DNA from: Putridiphycobacter sp965230195 | GTDB taxonomy: Bacteria; Bacteroidota; Bacteroidia; Flavobacteriales_D; Crocinitomicaceae | Assembly (NCBI GenBank): GCA_965230195.1 | Contig: OZ245997.1 | Coordinates: 6,138,001 to 6,202,000 of the forward strand | DNA: 64,000 nucleotides | Direction: 5' to 3' | Shown here: piece by piece, positions 52,720 to 61,860 of the stretch | Layout: every line of letters begins with the position of its first letter | Numbering within the stretch: position 1 is the stretch's first letter | Notes under the pieces: model-generated | Told to the model about the DNA's origin: nothing | What the model saw: only the letters and a program-made list of their open reading frames with translations | Database searches by the model: none | Position numbers and translations under genes: made by a program

Positions 52720-52748
52720 CAAAAATATATCATTTTGATATATTTTTG
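52720..52748. promoter_or_regulatory. 29-bp perfect palindrome with divergent -7 boxes
   Basis: Arms of 13 bp (52720-52732 with 52736-52748) surround TTT. Each arm ends in a TATTTTTG -7-like box, one facing araC (52741-52748) and one facing xre (minus strand, 52720-52727). It could be a binding site for the AraC or XRE protein and a two-way promoter. Confidence 0.6.
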
Positions 52749-52783
52749 TGTTATATTGGAGTAACTATATACTCAACATTGAA

Positions 52784-53257
52784 ATGAAAGAACTTAAAAT
52801 ACAAAATCAAGGGTTTGGAGCCCTGGCCAAACCCTTATTGTACCAAAAAGAAAAAAGAAGCATTATAACAGAATCAAGATCTTACCCAAATCACAGTTCT
52901 AAATTAAGCAAGTTCAATATTAACCGTTTTGAATCGATTGAGCAGGTCATTCGGGCGGGACAGTTATATCTTGACCCTCACCTAAGTCTGACAAGTTTGT
53001 CAGAAGTGGTTAAAATATGCGAGGGATATATTTCTCAACTAATTAATTATTTTACAGAACAAAATTTTACAAGCTACATTAATTCATTGAGAGTGGAAGA
53101 GGCAAAACGTTTATTACAAGATAGTAACTACGATCATTTTACCATGGTGGCTATTGGTATGGAATCAGGCTTTAATTCCAAGTCGACATTTTATGCAGCC
53201 TTTAAAAAATACACAGGAATTTCACCTACAGAATATCGTAATGTATATGGTTTGTAA
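52784..53257 (+). CDS. Small AraC-type regulator, copy 1
   Basis: A 157-residue protein with only an AraC DNA-binding domain (about residues 55-155): two helix-turn-helix units, FNSKSTFYAAFKKYTG in the second. A short charged N-terminal region has no sensor domain. It is closely related to the protein at 61280-61735 (about 60% identity by eye over this domain), and the motif resembles the outputs of the two adjacent hybrid sensors only distantly. The ATG at 52784 is preferred to the upstream GTG. A terminator follows before the first hybrid sensor gene. Confidence 0.85.
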   Translation: MKELKIQNQGFGALAKPLLYQKEKRSIITESRSYPNHSSKLSKFNINRFESIEQVIRAGQLYLDPHLSLTSLSEVVKICEGYISQLINYFTEQNFTSYINSLRVEEAKRLLQDSNYDHFTMVAIGMESGFNSKSTFYAAFKKYTGISPTEYRNVYGL

Positions 53258-53281
53258 TAAAGTACTATAGTATGAATATGA

Positions 53282-53316
53282 AGTTTGTCCTTTGGCTATT
53301 AGACAAACTCTTTTTT
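53282..53316 (+). terminator. Terminator between araC copy 1 and hybrid sensor 1
   Basis: A perfect 8-bp stem (53282-53289 with 53302-53309) is followed by a T run at 53311-53316. It ends 24 bp before the sensor ATG, so that gene's promoter must overlap it or depend on readthrough. Confidence 0.65.
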
Positions 53317-53340
53317 ATATTTACTCGTTTTTAGCAAAAC

Positions 53341-56300
53341 ATGCGATTTAAATACAATTTATCCCCGGCAGGTTTTATCAAACATTTGCTATTCCTTTTA
53401 TTATTGAGTTTTACAATAAATACATCAGCTCAAATCTATTCTAAACAGCAACTGAAGCGACTTGAAAAGATGCTGGAAACTCAAAAGGGAATTGATAAGA
53501 TCCATACACTTTTGGAATTGTCCGAAGGCTATAATAACTTTCAATTAGATACCGCTTTATTATATACCAGAGAAGCAGGTAGATTATCTGTAAATTACCG
53601 ATATGATTGGGGGAAGTATAAGAGTTTATACTGTATTTCCAAGCTGTCAAAAAAGAAATTAGTTTCATATAAAAGGATAATACAGACAAGTAAAATATGT
53701 TCAGATTGGTTCAAAAAACAAAATTATACAGAAGATGCTATAAAAGCGGACATATTGTATACTTCATGTTTAAGAATGGTTAATGGAACTGATGATGTTC
53801 AGTTATTGGCAGAAAATACATTAAATATAGCAAGACAGATTAATAACCCTTCTTTGAAGGGATATGCCTGGTTGAATTTAAAGCTCTGCTCACCCTGGCC
53901 ACCTGATAGGGAAAAAGAAAAGATGATGATGGATTCCGCAATATTTAATTTTCGAAAGGCTAAAGATTCATCAGCATTAATACTGTATGAATTAGAAAAG
54001 TTAAGAAATGAAAAGACTAATGCTGAATGGCAAAAACATTGTTTTTCTGCTTTGAATAAAGGATTGGAATGGGAGAATGAATTTTTTATTCGAAATGTTT
54101 TGAATTCAATAGCACATAGCTATCATAATATGTGGAGTAAAGATTCTGCACTTTACTATATTAATTTATCCATTGAATTATCAAAAGAGGCAGGTGATTT
54201 TCAAACTCTTTTGAGTGATTTAAACATGAAATCACTTATTTATTATCGCTACAGTGATAATGAGATGTCAAAAAAAAGCTTATTTAAGGCTATGGACATT
54301 TGTTATAAAACAAATAATAATTACAGGCTAAGCTCATCATTAGCAAAAGCTGCAAACCGGCTTTTTCATGAAGGAAAATATGAAGAGTCCATCAATCGGA
54401 CATTAGAGGGAATAAGAATCGCAAAATTGATTAAAGATAATTATCAGGTTGCCACTTTTCAGAGCGAACTGGGAAGATTGTATGCCTATACTGAACAGTT
54501 CAATATGGCAGAGCAAAATTACCTGGAAAGTGCAGATTGGATGGATAAAAATACCAGCGGGAATATTCGAAAAAGAGCGCTGTCAGTAAGGTATATGCGT
54601 TTAGGTGTAATGTTTGGAGTTCAGGAAGACTACAAACAGGCTATCACTTACTTTGAAATGGCTCTGGAAGAGGAATACCAGGCTAATATCAGGATTAGTT
54701 ATTGGATGTCGATCATGCACATTCATTTAATGGCAGATGATGCTGAGAAGGCTGAAGAAGTTTATCAAAAAATTTTAAAAGAAAATGAACCTTCCTTATT
54801 AGGTCAGGTTATTGACTTTGAATATCTTAAAGGGGAGTTGATGATAGCTTTGGGTCAATACCAGGAGGGGCTTGAATCCTATCAAAACTATCTTAAAAAA
54901 ATTGAAAATCCTGATCAAATAAGTATCTCAAATTGTAATTTGTACTTGGGATTATATAAAGGTTATGAAGGAGTTGGTGATTACTCTGAAGCTTTAGAGG
55001 CTTATGTTAAATACACGGATATGAATGATAGTTTGGAAGCCCAAACAAGAGTTGATAGTGTCAAACAAATAGAATCTGATTATCAAATTTCTCTTAGAGA
55101 GGCGGAAATAGAAAACCTTCAAAAACAACAAGAAATACAAGATCTAAAATTAGTTCAACAGGAAAGCGATTTAAAACTAAGAAAATCATATAATATTGCG
55201 TTAGTTACCGGAGTACTGTTTATAATTTTGGCTGGATACGGATTTTTTAGACGTTATAAAAACAGGAAAGAGCGTGAACGCATGATCTTAAAGAACCAAT
55301 TGGAATTGGAAAATGTTGAAGCCAAACAAAAAGCAGAGCTGGCTGAGGTTAAAAATACACTGTTTGCAAATGTTTCGCACGAGTTTCGCACACCATTGAC
55401 CTTGATTAAGGTACCGGTTCAGAATTATATTGAAAAAATACCGGAAGATGATCGACCTATTTTTAAAGGCGTATTAAATAGTACCGATCAACTGCTGACA
55501 ATGGTTGATGAATTATTAGAACTGGCAAAAATGAAAGCCGGAGACATTGAGTTGAATAAATCAGTATTTAATCTTTCAAACTTCTTTGCACAGATCAAAT
55601 CTAACTTTAAGCTATTATTCAGAGATAAAAATATAGAGTTGGTTTGGCAAAATGCTATCGGATTGTCTCAATTTGAAGGAGATGAAAACCGGTTAAAAAT
55701 AGTTTTGAATAATCTGTTAAATAATGCCTACAACCATACGCCAGAAAATGGTCGTGTTACCTGCAAAATTGAACCTTCAGGTAAGGGTGCTTTAAAAATT
55801 GTAGTTTCTAACACAGGGAGTAATATTTCGGATCGGGATTTACCATACATATTTGATCGCTATTATCGTGGTAATGAGAAAAACTATGTTGGCAATGGTA
55901 TTGGTTTATCGTTGTGTAAGCAAATTACCGAAATGCATTCCGGAACTATTCGGGTTAATAATAGTTTGGATAACGCAGTGGCGTTTGAGGTAGAACTACC
56001 AGGGTTGATTGTTTTTGAAGAATCTAAAACAACAGTAAAAGAAAATACAAAAATAATCAGTGTGGAGGAAGTAGAGCCAATAGTGCATAGTGAACGTACC
56101 CAAGAGCTTCCCAACCTTTTAGTGGTGGAGGACAATGCTGAAATGAGAGTACTTTTAGATTCAGTCCTAAAAGATCATTTTAGTCTTGATTTTGCTAAAG
56201 ATGGTGAAGAAGGTGAACAAAAAGCGGTCAAAAATCAGCCTGATTTGATATTAAGTGATATCATGATGCCTAAAAAGGATGGCTTTGAACTTTTAAAGAC

Positions 56301-56868
56301 CATCAAAACCCAAATTGAAACCAGTCATATTCCGGTTGTATTATTAACCGCTAAATCAGATAATGAAAGCCGGCTTGAGGGATTTGATCAGGATGCTGAT
56401 GACTATATCAGTAAACCATTTGATCCAAAAATTTTACTGGCACGTTTACAGAATCTCATTCGTCAGAGAAGGCATTTACACAAAGTATTTTCAGAACAAC
56501 CTTTCATTCTATCAAAAAATATTAAATGTACACCTCTTGATGCCATATTTCTAAAGAAAGTTCAATCTGTACTTGAAACACATTATAGTAATGGTGACTT
56601 TTCGGTTGATGAATTCTGCAGGGAATTGGCATTGAACAGGAATAGTGTACATAATAAAATTAAAGCATTTACCGGGCAAAGTACAGCCATGTATATTAAA
56701 AATTACCGACTCAATAAATCAATTGAATTAATAACGGGTACACATCAGAGCATTGCCGATATTTACATTGGTTGTGGGTTCAATAATTCACAGGCATTTA
56801 ATAAAGCGTTTAAAGAGCGGTTTAAGGTAACACCTGGAGAGTATAGGAAAAAGAGCTGGATAGAATAG
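53341..56868 (+). CDS. Hybrid two-component sensor/regulator 1 with TPR sensor
   Basis: An 1175-residue one-protein signalling system. After a signal peptide come many TPR-like helical repeats to about residue 585 (for example GRLYAYTEQFNMAEQNYLESA), a short coiled coil, one membrane helix (about 619-638), HisKA with His680 (SHEFRTP), HATPase with GNGIGLSLCK, a receiver domain with Asp973 (LSDIMMP) and a C-terminal AraC DNA-binding domain (about 1065-1170). The TPR sensor part differs from the Y_Y_Y propellers of sugar-responsive HTCS. Its kinase-receiver linker DNA is almost identical to that of the next gene. Confidence 0.9.
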   Translation: MRFKYNLSPAGFIKHLLFLLLLSFTINTSAQIYSKQQLKRLEKMLETQKGIDKIHTLLELSEGYNNFQLDTALLYTREAGRLSVNYRYDWGKYKSLYCISKLSKKKLVSYKRIIQTSKICSDWFKKQNYTEDAIKADILYTSCLRMVNGTDDVQLLAENTLNIARQINNPSLKGYAWLNLKLCSPWPPDREKEKMMMDSAIFNFRKAKDSSALILYELEKLRNEKTNAEWQKHCFSALNKGLEWENEFFIRNVLNSIAHSYHNMWSKDSALYYINLSIELSKEAGDFQTLLSDLNMKSLIYYRYSDNEMSKKSLFKAMDICYKTNNNYRLSSSLAKAANRLFHEGKYEESINRTLEGIRIAKLIKDNYQVATFQSELGRLYAYTEQFNMAEQNYLESADWMDKNTSGNIRKRALSVRYMRLGVMFGVQEDYKQAITYFEMALEEEYQANIRISYWMSIMHIHLMADDAEKAEEVYQKILKENEPSLLGQVIDFEYLKGELMIALGQYQEGLESYQNYLKKIENPDQISISNCNLYLGLYKGYEGVGDYSEALEAYVKYTDMNDSLEAQTRVDSVKQIESDYQISLREAEIENLQKQQEIQDLKLVQQESDLKLRKSYNIALVTGVLFIILAGYGFFRRYKNRKERERMILKNQLELENVEAKQKAELAEVKNTLFANVSHEFRTPLTLIKVPVQNYIEKIPEDDRPIFKGVLNSTDQLLTMVDELLELAKMKAGDIELNKSVFNLSNFFAQIKSNFKLLFRDKNIELVWQNAIGLSQFEGDENRLKIVLNNLLNNAYNHTPENGRVTCKIEPSGKGALKIVVSNTGSNISDRDLPYIFDRYYRGNEKNYVGNGIGLSLCKQITEMHSGTIRVNNSLDNAVAFEVELPGLIVFEESKTTVKENTKIISVEEVEPIVHSERTQELPNLLVVEDNAEMRVLLDSVLKDHFSLDFAKDGEEGEQKAVKNQPDLILSDIMMPKKDGFELLKTIKTQIETSHIPVVLLTAKSDNESRLEGFDQDADDYISKPFDPKILLARLQNLIRQRRHLHKVFSEQPFILSKNIKCTPLDAIFLKKVQSVLETHYSNGDFSVDEFCRELALNRNSVHNKIKAFTGQSTAMYIKNYRLNKSIELITGTHQSIADIYIGCGFNNSQAFNKAFKERFKVTPGEYRKKSWIE
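55831..56114 (+). repeat. Near-identical 284-bp block, copy in sensor 1
   Basis: This matches 59389-59672 with four substitutions (55941, 55964, 56012, 56033), whereas the flanks are far less similar. It covers the end of the HATPase domain and the linker to the receiver, and indicates recent gene conversion. Confidence 0.8.
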
Positions 56869-56928
56869 AATTAAAATTTTTGGCTTTGTGATAAAGAAAC
56901 ACTTAAGTATTGTAACGAAATAGACTTT

Positions 56929-59900
56929 ATGCTGAAGAATTTTTTATTTCTAATCATATGTTTCGGACTGACCTTAAATACTTTTGGTCAGGTTTATTCG
57001 CGATCCCAATTAACCGAACTTCAGCAGCAGTTAAAGGAAAAAGAGGGAACGGAAAAAATCCGTATTCTCCTGGATTTGTCAGAGGCATATTATTATTTCC
57101 AGCTTGATACTTCCCTTGCATATGCTGAGGAAGCAGGACTACTTTCTCTAAATTATCGGTATGATTGGGGTAAGTATAAGAGTTTATATCACTACACGAA
57201 AGCGACTATGGAAAACAATGCTTTTGATGAAGTACCATTAATTATTAAATCTACCAGGAAGTGGTTCGAAATTAATAAATATGATAGTGATGCACTCTAT
57301 TGTGACGTATTATATACGAGATATCTGAGGTATACAAAGGGGCATAAGAGAGCACTTCTTCAATCTTTGGAGAATTTGAAAGTCGCAAAAGAACTTAAGA
57401 ATAACAGACTTTTGGGGTTAATATGGTTAAATAAATCCTCATTAGAATCATTAAACAAAAGGCAGAATCTGGATACTTCAAGATATTACCTAAGTCTGGC
57501 TAATGATTCTGCAAATATTTTGTTGTCCCTTTTAAATCAGACAGAACTGGGGTCAAATTATGGCTCGTTTAAAACTGCAGATACAATAAAGCAATTACTG
57601 AGCGTATCTTCAAGGTGGGGGAATACAAAACTAATTAATATAACAAATCTGTTTTTTTTGACCCATTGTATCAATTCAGTTCAACATGATTCAATTGCCA
57701 CTCTGATTGATGCTACTCAAGAGAAGGTTAAGCATTATAATAGTTTAAGAGCTAAAATTGAAATGAGACTTCGATTCTTTGATGTTTACCGCCGTACTAA
57801 TTCAACGGAAAAGTCACTTGAGCAGGCAACAATTGCATTTAACCTTTCTTCCAAAAGTAAGTTTTCAATGTCCAAAATAGAAACTTTGCTAAGGCTGATT
57901 AATTATTATTCGAATAATGGTGACTATGCGTCTGCAATTAGGCTATCATTAAGGGTTGTGGAGCTATTAAAACAGCTTGATGATGCTTATCGTCTTTTAA
58001 AACTTAAAACTAATCTAGGCGCTCTATACACTTTTACAAATGACCTGGAAAAAGCAGAAGATATTTTAGTTAAGAATAAATCAGAAATAAAACTTATAGA
58101 GGATGGAGCTAAGAAATCTGCAATGAAGAATACAAATAGTTTTTTTTTAGGACAAGTATACCTGGAGCAAGAACGCTATGAGGAAGCTAGGATAGAGATT
58201 AGAGCATCCATCAAAGCTTTTAATCAGAGTTCATTGGCTGTTATTATCGGTGAATCGTTAATCCTTAAGAGTTATGTGGATCAAAAGGAAATAGGATTAG
58301 CAACATTACAATATCAAGATATTATTGAACGATTCGGGATTAAAATGTTTCATAGGGTCTCCGCTATGAATTACTTACTTGAGGGGCGTTTGTTTTTACT
58401 TCAGGGAAGAAGGCATAAGGCTATAGTAGCAGGTCATCAATTTCTGGAAAGGACGAATAATGAGTTGTCTGATTTGAACAATAAAATAACATATGAATTG
58501 CTTTATAATGCAAATAAAGAATTGAATAATCATGAAGAAGCACTTTTAGCTCTTGAAAAATATAAAGAAATAGAAGATCGTATTGAATCAAAAAACACGA
58601 ATGAAAACCTGTCTGAAATTGAATCAGATTACAAAGTATCTTTAAAAGAAGCTGTTATTGACAATTTAGAGAAACAGCATGAAATCACACATTTGGAGCT
58701 CGATCAAAGGGAAAAGGATCTTGAACTTAGGAAATCATACAATTTGATTTTAAGCATTGGAATATTGCTCATCATTATACTGGGTTATGGGTTATTCAGG
58801 CGTTATCGTTTAAAAAAAGAAAGAGAAAAAGCTGAAATGAAAACCAGGCGAATTAGACTGGAGCTAGAAAATGTTGAAGCCAAACAAAAAGCAGAGCTGG
58901 CTGAGGTTAAGAATACATTATTTGCAAATGTCTCACATGAGTTTCGAACGCCTTTAACATTGATTAAAGTCCCGGTTCAGAGTTATATTGAAAAAATACC
59001 TGAAGAGGACCGACCTATTTTTAAGGGGGTATTAAGTAACACCAACCAATTGTTAACAATGGTTGATGAATTATTGGAACTGGCAAAAATGGAAGCGGGA
59101 GATATTGAGTTGAATATATCAGTATTTAATCTTTCTAACTTCTTTACACAAATTAAGTCAAATTTTAAGCCTTTGTTTAGAGAAAAAAATATAGAATTGG
59201 TTTGGCAAAATTCAATAGGGTTATCTCAATTTGAAGGAGACGAAAACCGGTTAAAAATTGTATTGAACAACTTATTAAACAATGCCTATAACCATACACC
59301 TGAAAAGGGTCAGGTCATTTGTAAAATTGAACCTTCTGGTAATGGAGCATTAAAGATTGTAATTTCCAATACAGGTAGTAGTATTTCAGATCGGGATTTA
59401 CCATACATATTTGATCGCTATTATCGTGGTAATGAGAAAAACTATGTTGGCAATGGTATTGGTTTATCGTTGTGTAAGCAAATTACCGAAATGCATTCGG
59501 GAACTATTCGGGTTAATAATAATTTGGATAACGCAGTGGCGTTTGAGGTAGAACTACCAGGGTTGATTGCTTTTGAAGAATCTAAAACAAGAGTAAAAGA
59601 AAATACAAAAATAATCAGTGTGGAGGAAGTAGAGCCAATAGTGCATAGTGAACGTACCCAAGAGCTTCCCAAGATTTTAGTGGTTGAGGACAATGCTGAA
59701 ATGAGAGTGCTTATAGACTCAGTATTAAAAGACCATTTTAGACTTGATTTTGCTGAAAATGGTGAAGCAGGTGAGCAAAAAGCGATCAAAAACCAACCGG
59801 ATTTGGTATTAAGTGATATCATGATGCCTAAAAAAGATGGTTTTGAATTATTAAAAACACTTAAAACTAATCTGACAACCAGTCATATTCCGGTTATCTT

Positions 59901-60420
59901 ATTAACGGCAAAAGCAGATGCCGAAAGTCGTATTACAGGTTTAGATCAGGATGCTGATGACTATATTGCAAAACCTTTTGAAGCGGATGTGCTGAGGGCA
60001 AGAATTTCAAATATCCTTAGGCAACGACATCAACTACAGGAATTGTTTAATCGTAACCCTTACGTTTTTGACAAAAAGGCAAAATACCCTGATCTGGATG
60101 CCAGGTTTTTGGAAAAGGCAAGCGAAATTTTAGTAGCAAAATATAAAGATGGGGATTTTTCGGTTGATGGGTTTTGTAAAGAATTGGCACTAAACAGAAA
60201 CAGTGTACACAATAAAATCAAAACCTATACCGGCCAAAGTACTGCTGAATATATCAGAAATTACAGACTGAAAAAAGCCACTGAAATGTTATTGACGTCA
60301 AATGCTGTTATAGGTGAAATCTGTTTAAATGTTGGTTTTAACAGTTCACAGGCATTTAACAAGGCATTTAAGGAACGGTATAGCCTAACACCTACTGAAT
60401 ATCGAAACCAAAATCAATGA
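56929..60420 (+). CDS. Hybrid two-component sensor/regulator 2 with TPR sensor
   Basis: An 1163-residue paralogue of the preceding gene with the same order: signal peptide, TPR-like periplasmic region to about residue 570, a membrane helix (about 606-625), HisKA with His670, HATPase, receiver with Asp963 and AraC domain. The N-terminal TPR part is diverged from copy 1, so a different ligand is likely, whereas kinase, receiver and output are close. It starts 60 bp after copy 1. Its regulated genes are unknown; the nearby AraC and surface-protein genes are candidates. Confidence 0.9.
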   Translation: MLKNFLFLIICFGLTLNTFGQVYSRSQLTELQQQLKEKEGTEKIRILLDLSEAYYYFQLDTSLAYAEEAGLLSLNYRYDWGKYKSLYHYTKATMENNAFDEVPLIIKSTRKWFEINKYDSDALYCDVLYTRYLRYTKGHKRALLQSLENLKVAKELKNNRLLGLIWLNKSSLESLNKRQNLDTSRYYLSLANDSANILLSLLNQTELGSNYGSFKTADTIKQLLSVSSRWGNTKLINITNLFFLTHCINSVQHDSIATLIDATQEKVKHYNSLRAKIEMRLRFFDVYRRTNSTEKSLEQATIAFNLSSKSKFSMSKIETLLRLINYYSNNGDYASAIRLSLRVVELLKQLDDAYRLLKLKTNLGALYTFTNDLEKAEDILVKNKSEIKLIEDGAKKSAMKNTNSFFLGQVYLEQERYEEARIEIRASIKAFNQSSLAVIIGESLILKSYVDQKEIGLATLQYQDIIERFGIKMFHRVSAMNYLLEGRLFLLQGRRHKAIVAGHQFLERTNNELSDLNNKITYELLYNANKELNNHEEALLALEKYKEIEDRIESKNTNENLSEIESDYKVSLKEAVIDNLEKQHEITHLELDQREKDLELRKSYNLILSIGILLIIILGYGLFRRYRLKKEREKAEMKTRRIRLELENVEAKQKAELAEVKNTLFANVSHEFRTPLTLIKVPVQSYIEKIPEEDRPIFKGVLSNTNQLLTMVDELLELAKMEAGDIELNISVFNLSNFFTQIKSNFKPLFREKNIELVWQNSIGLSQFEGDENRLKIVLNNLLNNAYNHTPEKGQVICKIEPSGNGALKIVISNTGSSISDRDLPYIFDRYYRGNEKNYVGNGIGLSLCKQITEMHSGTIRVNNNLDNAVAFEVELPGLIAFEESKTRVKENTKIISVEEVEPIVHSERTQELPKILVVEDNAEMRVLIDSVLKDHFRLDFAENGEAGEQKAIKNQPDLVLSDIMMPKKDGFELLKTLKTNLTTSHIPVILLTAKADAESRITGLDQDADDYIAKPFEADVLRARISNILRQRHQLQELFNRNPYVFDKKAKYPDLDARFLEKASEILVAKYKDGDFSVDGFCKELALNRNSVHNKIKTYTGQSTAEYIRNYRLKKATEMLLTSNAVIGEICLNVGFNSSQAFNKAFKERYSLTPTEYRNQNQ
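59389..59672 (+). repeat. Near-identical 284-bp block, copy in sensor 2
   Basis: Partner of 55831-56114 (four differences in 284 bp). It begins in a shared GATCGGGATTT and ends in AGAGCTTCCCAA. Confidence 0.8.
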
Positions 60421-60455
60421 TATGATTCAGACTCATATCGGGCATTCATTTTTTA

Positions 60456-60480
60456 AAAAAGGAAAAGATAGCTCCTTTTT
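60456..60480 (+). terminator. Weak hairpin after sensor 2
   Basis: AAAAAGG (60456-60462) pairs with CCTTTTT (60474-60480) about 36 bp after the stop. The stem is AT-rich, so this is a weak candidate. Confidence 0.3.
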
Positions 60481-60607
60481 GTAGTTATCCAGATACCCAA
60501 ACAACTTAAAGTTTTGGGACATTAAATCTAAGACAGTCAGTACATTTAATGTATTAATTACAATTGCCTGTACAGGTATTATACTACATACTCAAAACAA
60601 AATTATT

Positions 60608-60817
60608 ATGATGAAAAAAACAATTGTATTCATTGCTTTAGGTTTGTTAACACTAAGTTCGTGTGTTAAAGACTATACATGCAAATGTACCGAGCCAACC
60701 GGAAATGGTAATAAACACTACGATTTTCAGGCCAGGAGTAAAAGTGATGCAGAAGACATTTGTGCTGCTGAGGAAGGACAAAGCTTTGGATATGATTTTA
60801 CTTGTGAATTACAGTAA
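60608..60817 (+). CDS. Small lipoprotein with four mature cysteines
   Basis: A 69-residue protein with a signal peptide ending in lipobox LSSC (Cys19). The mature part has paired cysteines (YTCKC near residue 25, DICAAEE, FTCEL) that could make two disulfides. I know similar small Bacteroidota lipoproteins only as hypothetical. It lies between hybrid sensor 2 and the second small AraC gene, and may be a target or accessory of one of them. Confidence 0.7.
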   Translation: MMKKTIVFIALGLLTLSSCVKDYTCKCTEPTGNGNKHYDFQARSKSDAEDICAAEEGQSFGYDFTCELQ

Positions 60818-61279
60818 TTAAATCTAAAAATCATCCTCAATAGGTTTACTGATTTAAAGCTGATACCTGTTGGTTTAATACAAGATTTGTATCACTACGA
60901 GTTTTATGAGAATTGGATAAAAGCCAGATATTTTCCGCTACCCTAAAATTTAATTTATAGAATTGGAGTTTGGTGCAGATACTTCAGGTAAATCGTATGC
61001 TGCATTTTATGGTATGATAATTCTACTTGAACTTCTTATTACTCTAATAGAGGAATACTTCGTTCAACATAAGAAACAGGTGAACGTAACATATCAGTTT
61101 GTGCATAAGATTTCTTTTTGATTTTTAAGTTCTCCACATAAGTGTTTGTGTGAAAAAATGACATCTGTTTCATTAAAAATGACATCTGTTTCAGCGCTTA
61201 GAAGCTGTTATTCTGAACTTTACAAAAAAACTTTTTCTGATGCCAGACAGGTATTAAAATAATTAAAGAGGTTCTCCAT
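60818..61279 (+). other. 462-bp non-coding region before araC copy 2
   Basis: No ORF or RNA gene is seen. The only clear structure is the pair of direct repeats at 61154-61193. The rest is AT-rich. Confidence 0.5.
61154..61193 (+). promoter_or_regulatory. Two 19-bp direct repeats, 21-bp period
   Basis: AAAAATGACATCTGTTTCA at 61154-61172 is repeated exactly at 61175-61193, two helical turns apart, 87 bp before the small araC gene. This is the spacing of AraC-type half-sites, so the neighbouring AraC protein or a hybrid sensor may bind it. Confidence 0.6.
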
Positions 61280-61735
61280 ATGAAAAAAGTAAAATTAAAC
61301 TTTGCAGACTTAAGGCGCTTTGCCCAACAACAGGCTCGAAAACGTCAAACCAGGAAAATATCAGCTGATAATATTGTCTCCAAATTGTCTCATAATCGGT
61401 TTTTAGAAATTGATCAATTCATTAAGGAACGGGAAATTTACTTAGATCCCACTTTTAGCCTGACGAATCTGTCACGTCTTTTGGGATTAAGTGAGGGGTA
61501 TATTTCTCAATTGGTCAATTTTTTTTCAGGGCATAATTTTTCAAATTATGTTAATGCATTAAGAGTCGAAGAAGCCAAACGGTTATTGAGAGATAATAAT
61601 TACAACCATTATACTATTGTAGCCATAGGTTTAGAATCAGGCTTTAATTCAAAGTCGACTTTTTATGCGGCCTTTAAAAAGCATACCAATGTTTCTCCAA
61701 CAACATTTAAAAACCAGTTAAAAATGTCCGGATAA
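61280..61735 (+). CDS. Small AraC-type regulator, copy 2
   Basis: A 151-residue paralogue of the regulator at 52784-53257, with an AraC DNA-binding domain at about residues 45-148 (AIGLESGFNSKSTFYAAFKKH) and no separate sensor domain. A pair of direct repeats lies upstream and the large secreted-protein gene starts 125 bp downstream, so it is the most likely regulator of that gene or of itself. Confidence 0.85.
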   Translation: MKKVKLNFADLRRFAQQQARKRQTRKISADNIVSKLSHNRFLEIDQFIKEREIYLDPTFSLTNLSRLLGLSEGYISQLVNFFSGHNFSNYVNALRVEEAKRLLRDNNYNHYTIVAIGLESGFNSKSTFYAAFKKHTNVSPTTFKNQLKMSG

Positions 61736-61860
61736 TTTAACTTTCTAAAGTTATGGGATATCAGATATCAGCTTTATAATAAGTTTGTTATGAGGTGTAA
61801 ATTTTTATTCCGAATGAATCAGCCCAAGTTGATATCAGATCATTAAAAGCATATATAATA

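Noticed and set aside
53272..53334. Short ORF across the terminator before hybrid sensor 1, considered as a third attenuator leader
   Set aside because: No upstream segment complementary to either terminator arm is present; the hairpin is adequately explained as the end of the small araC transcript.
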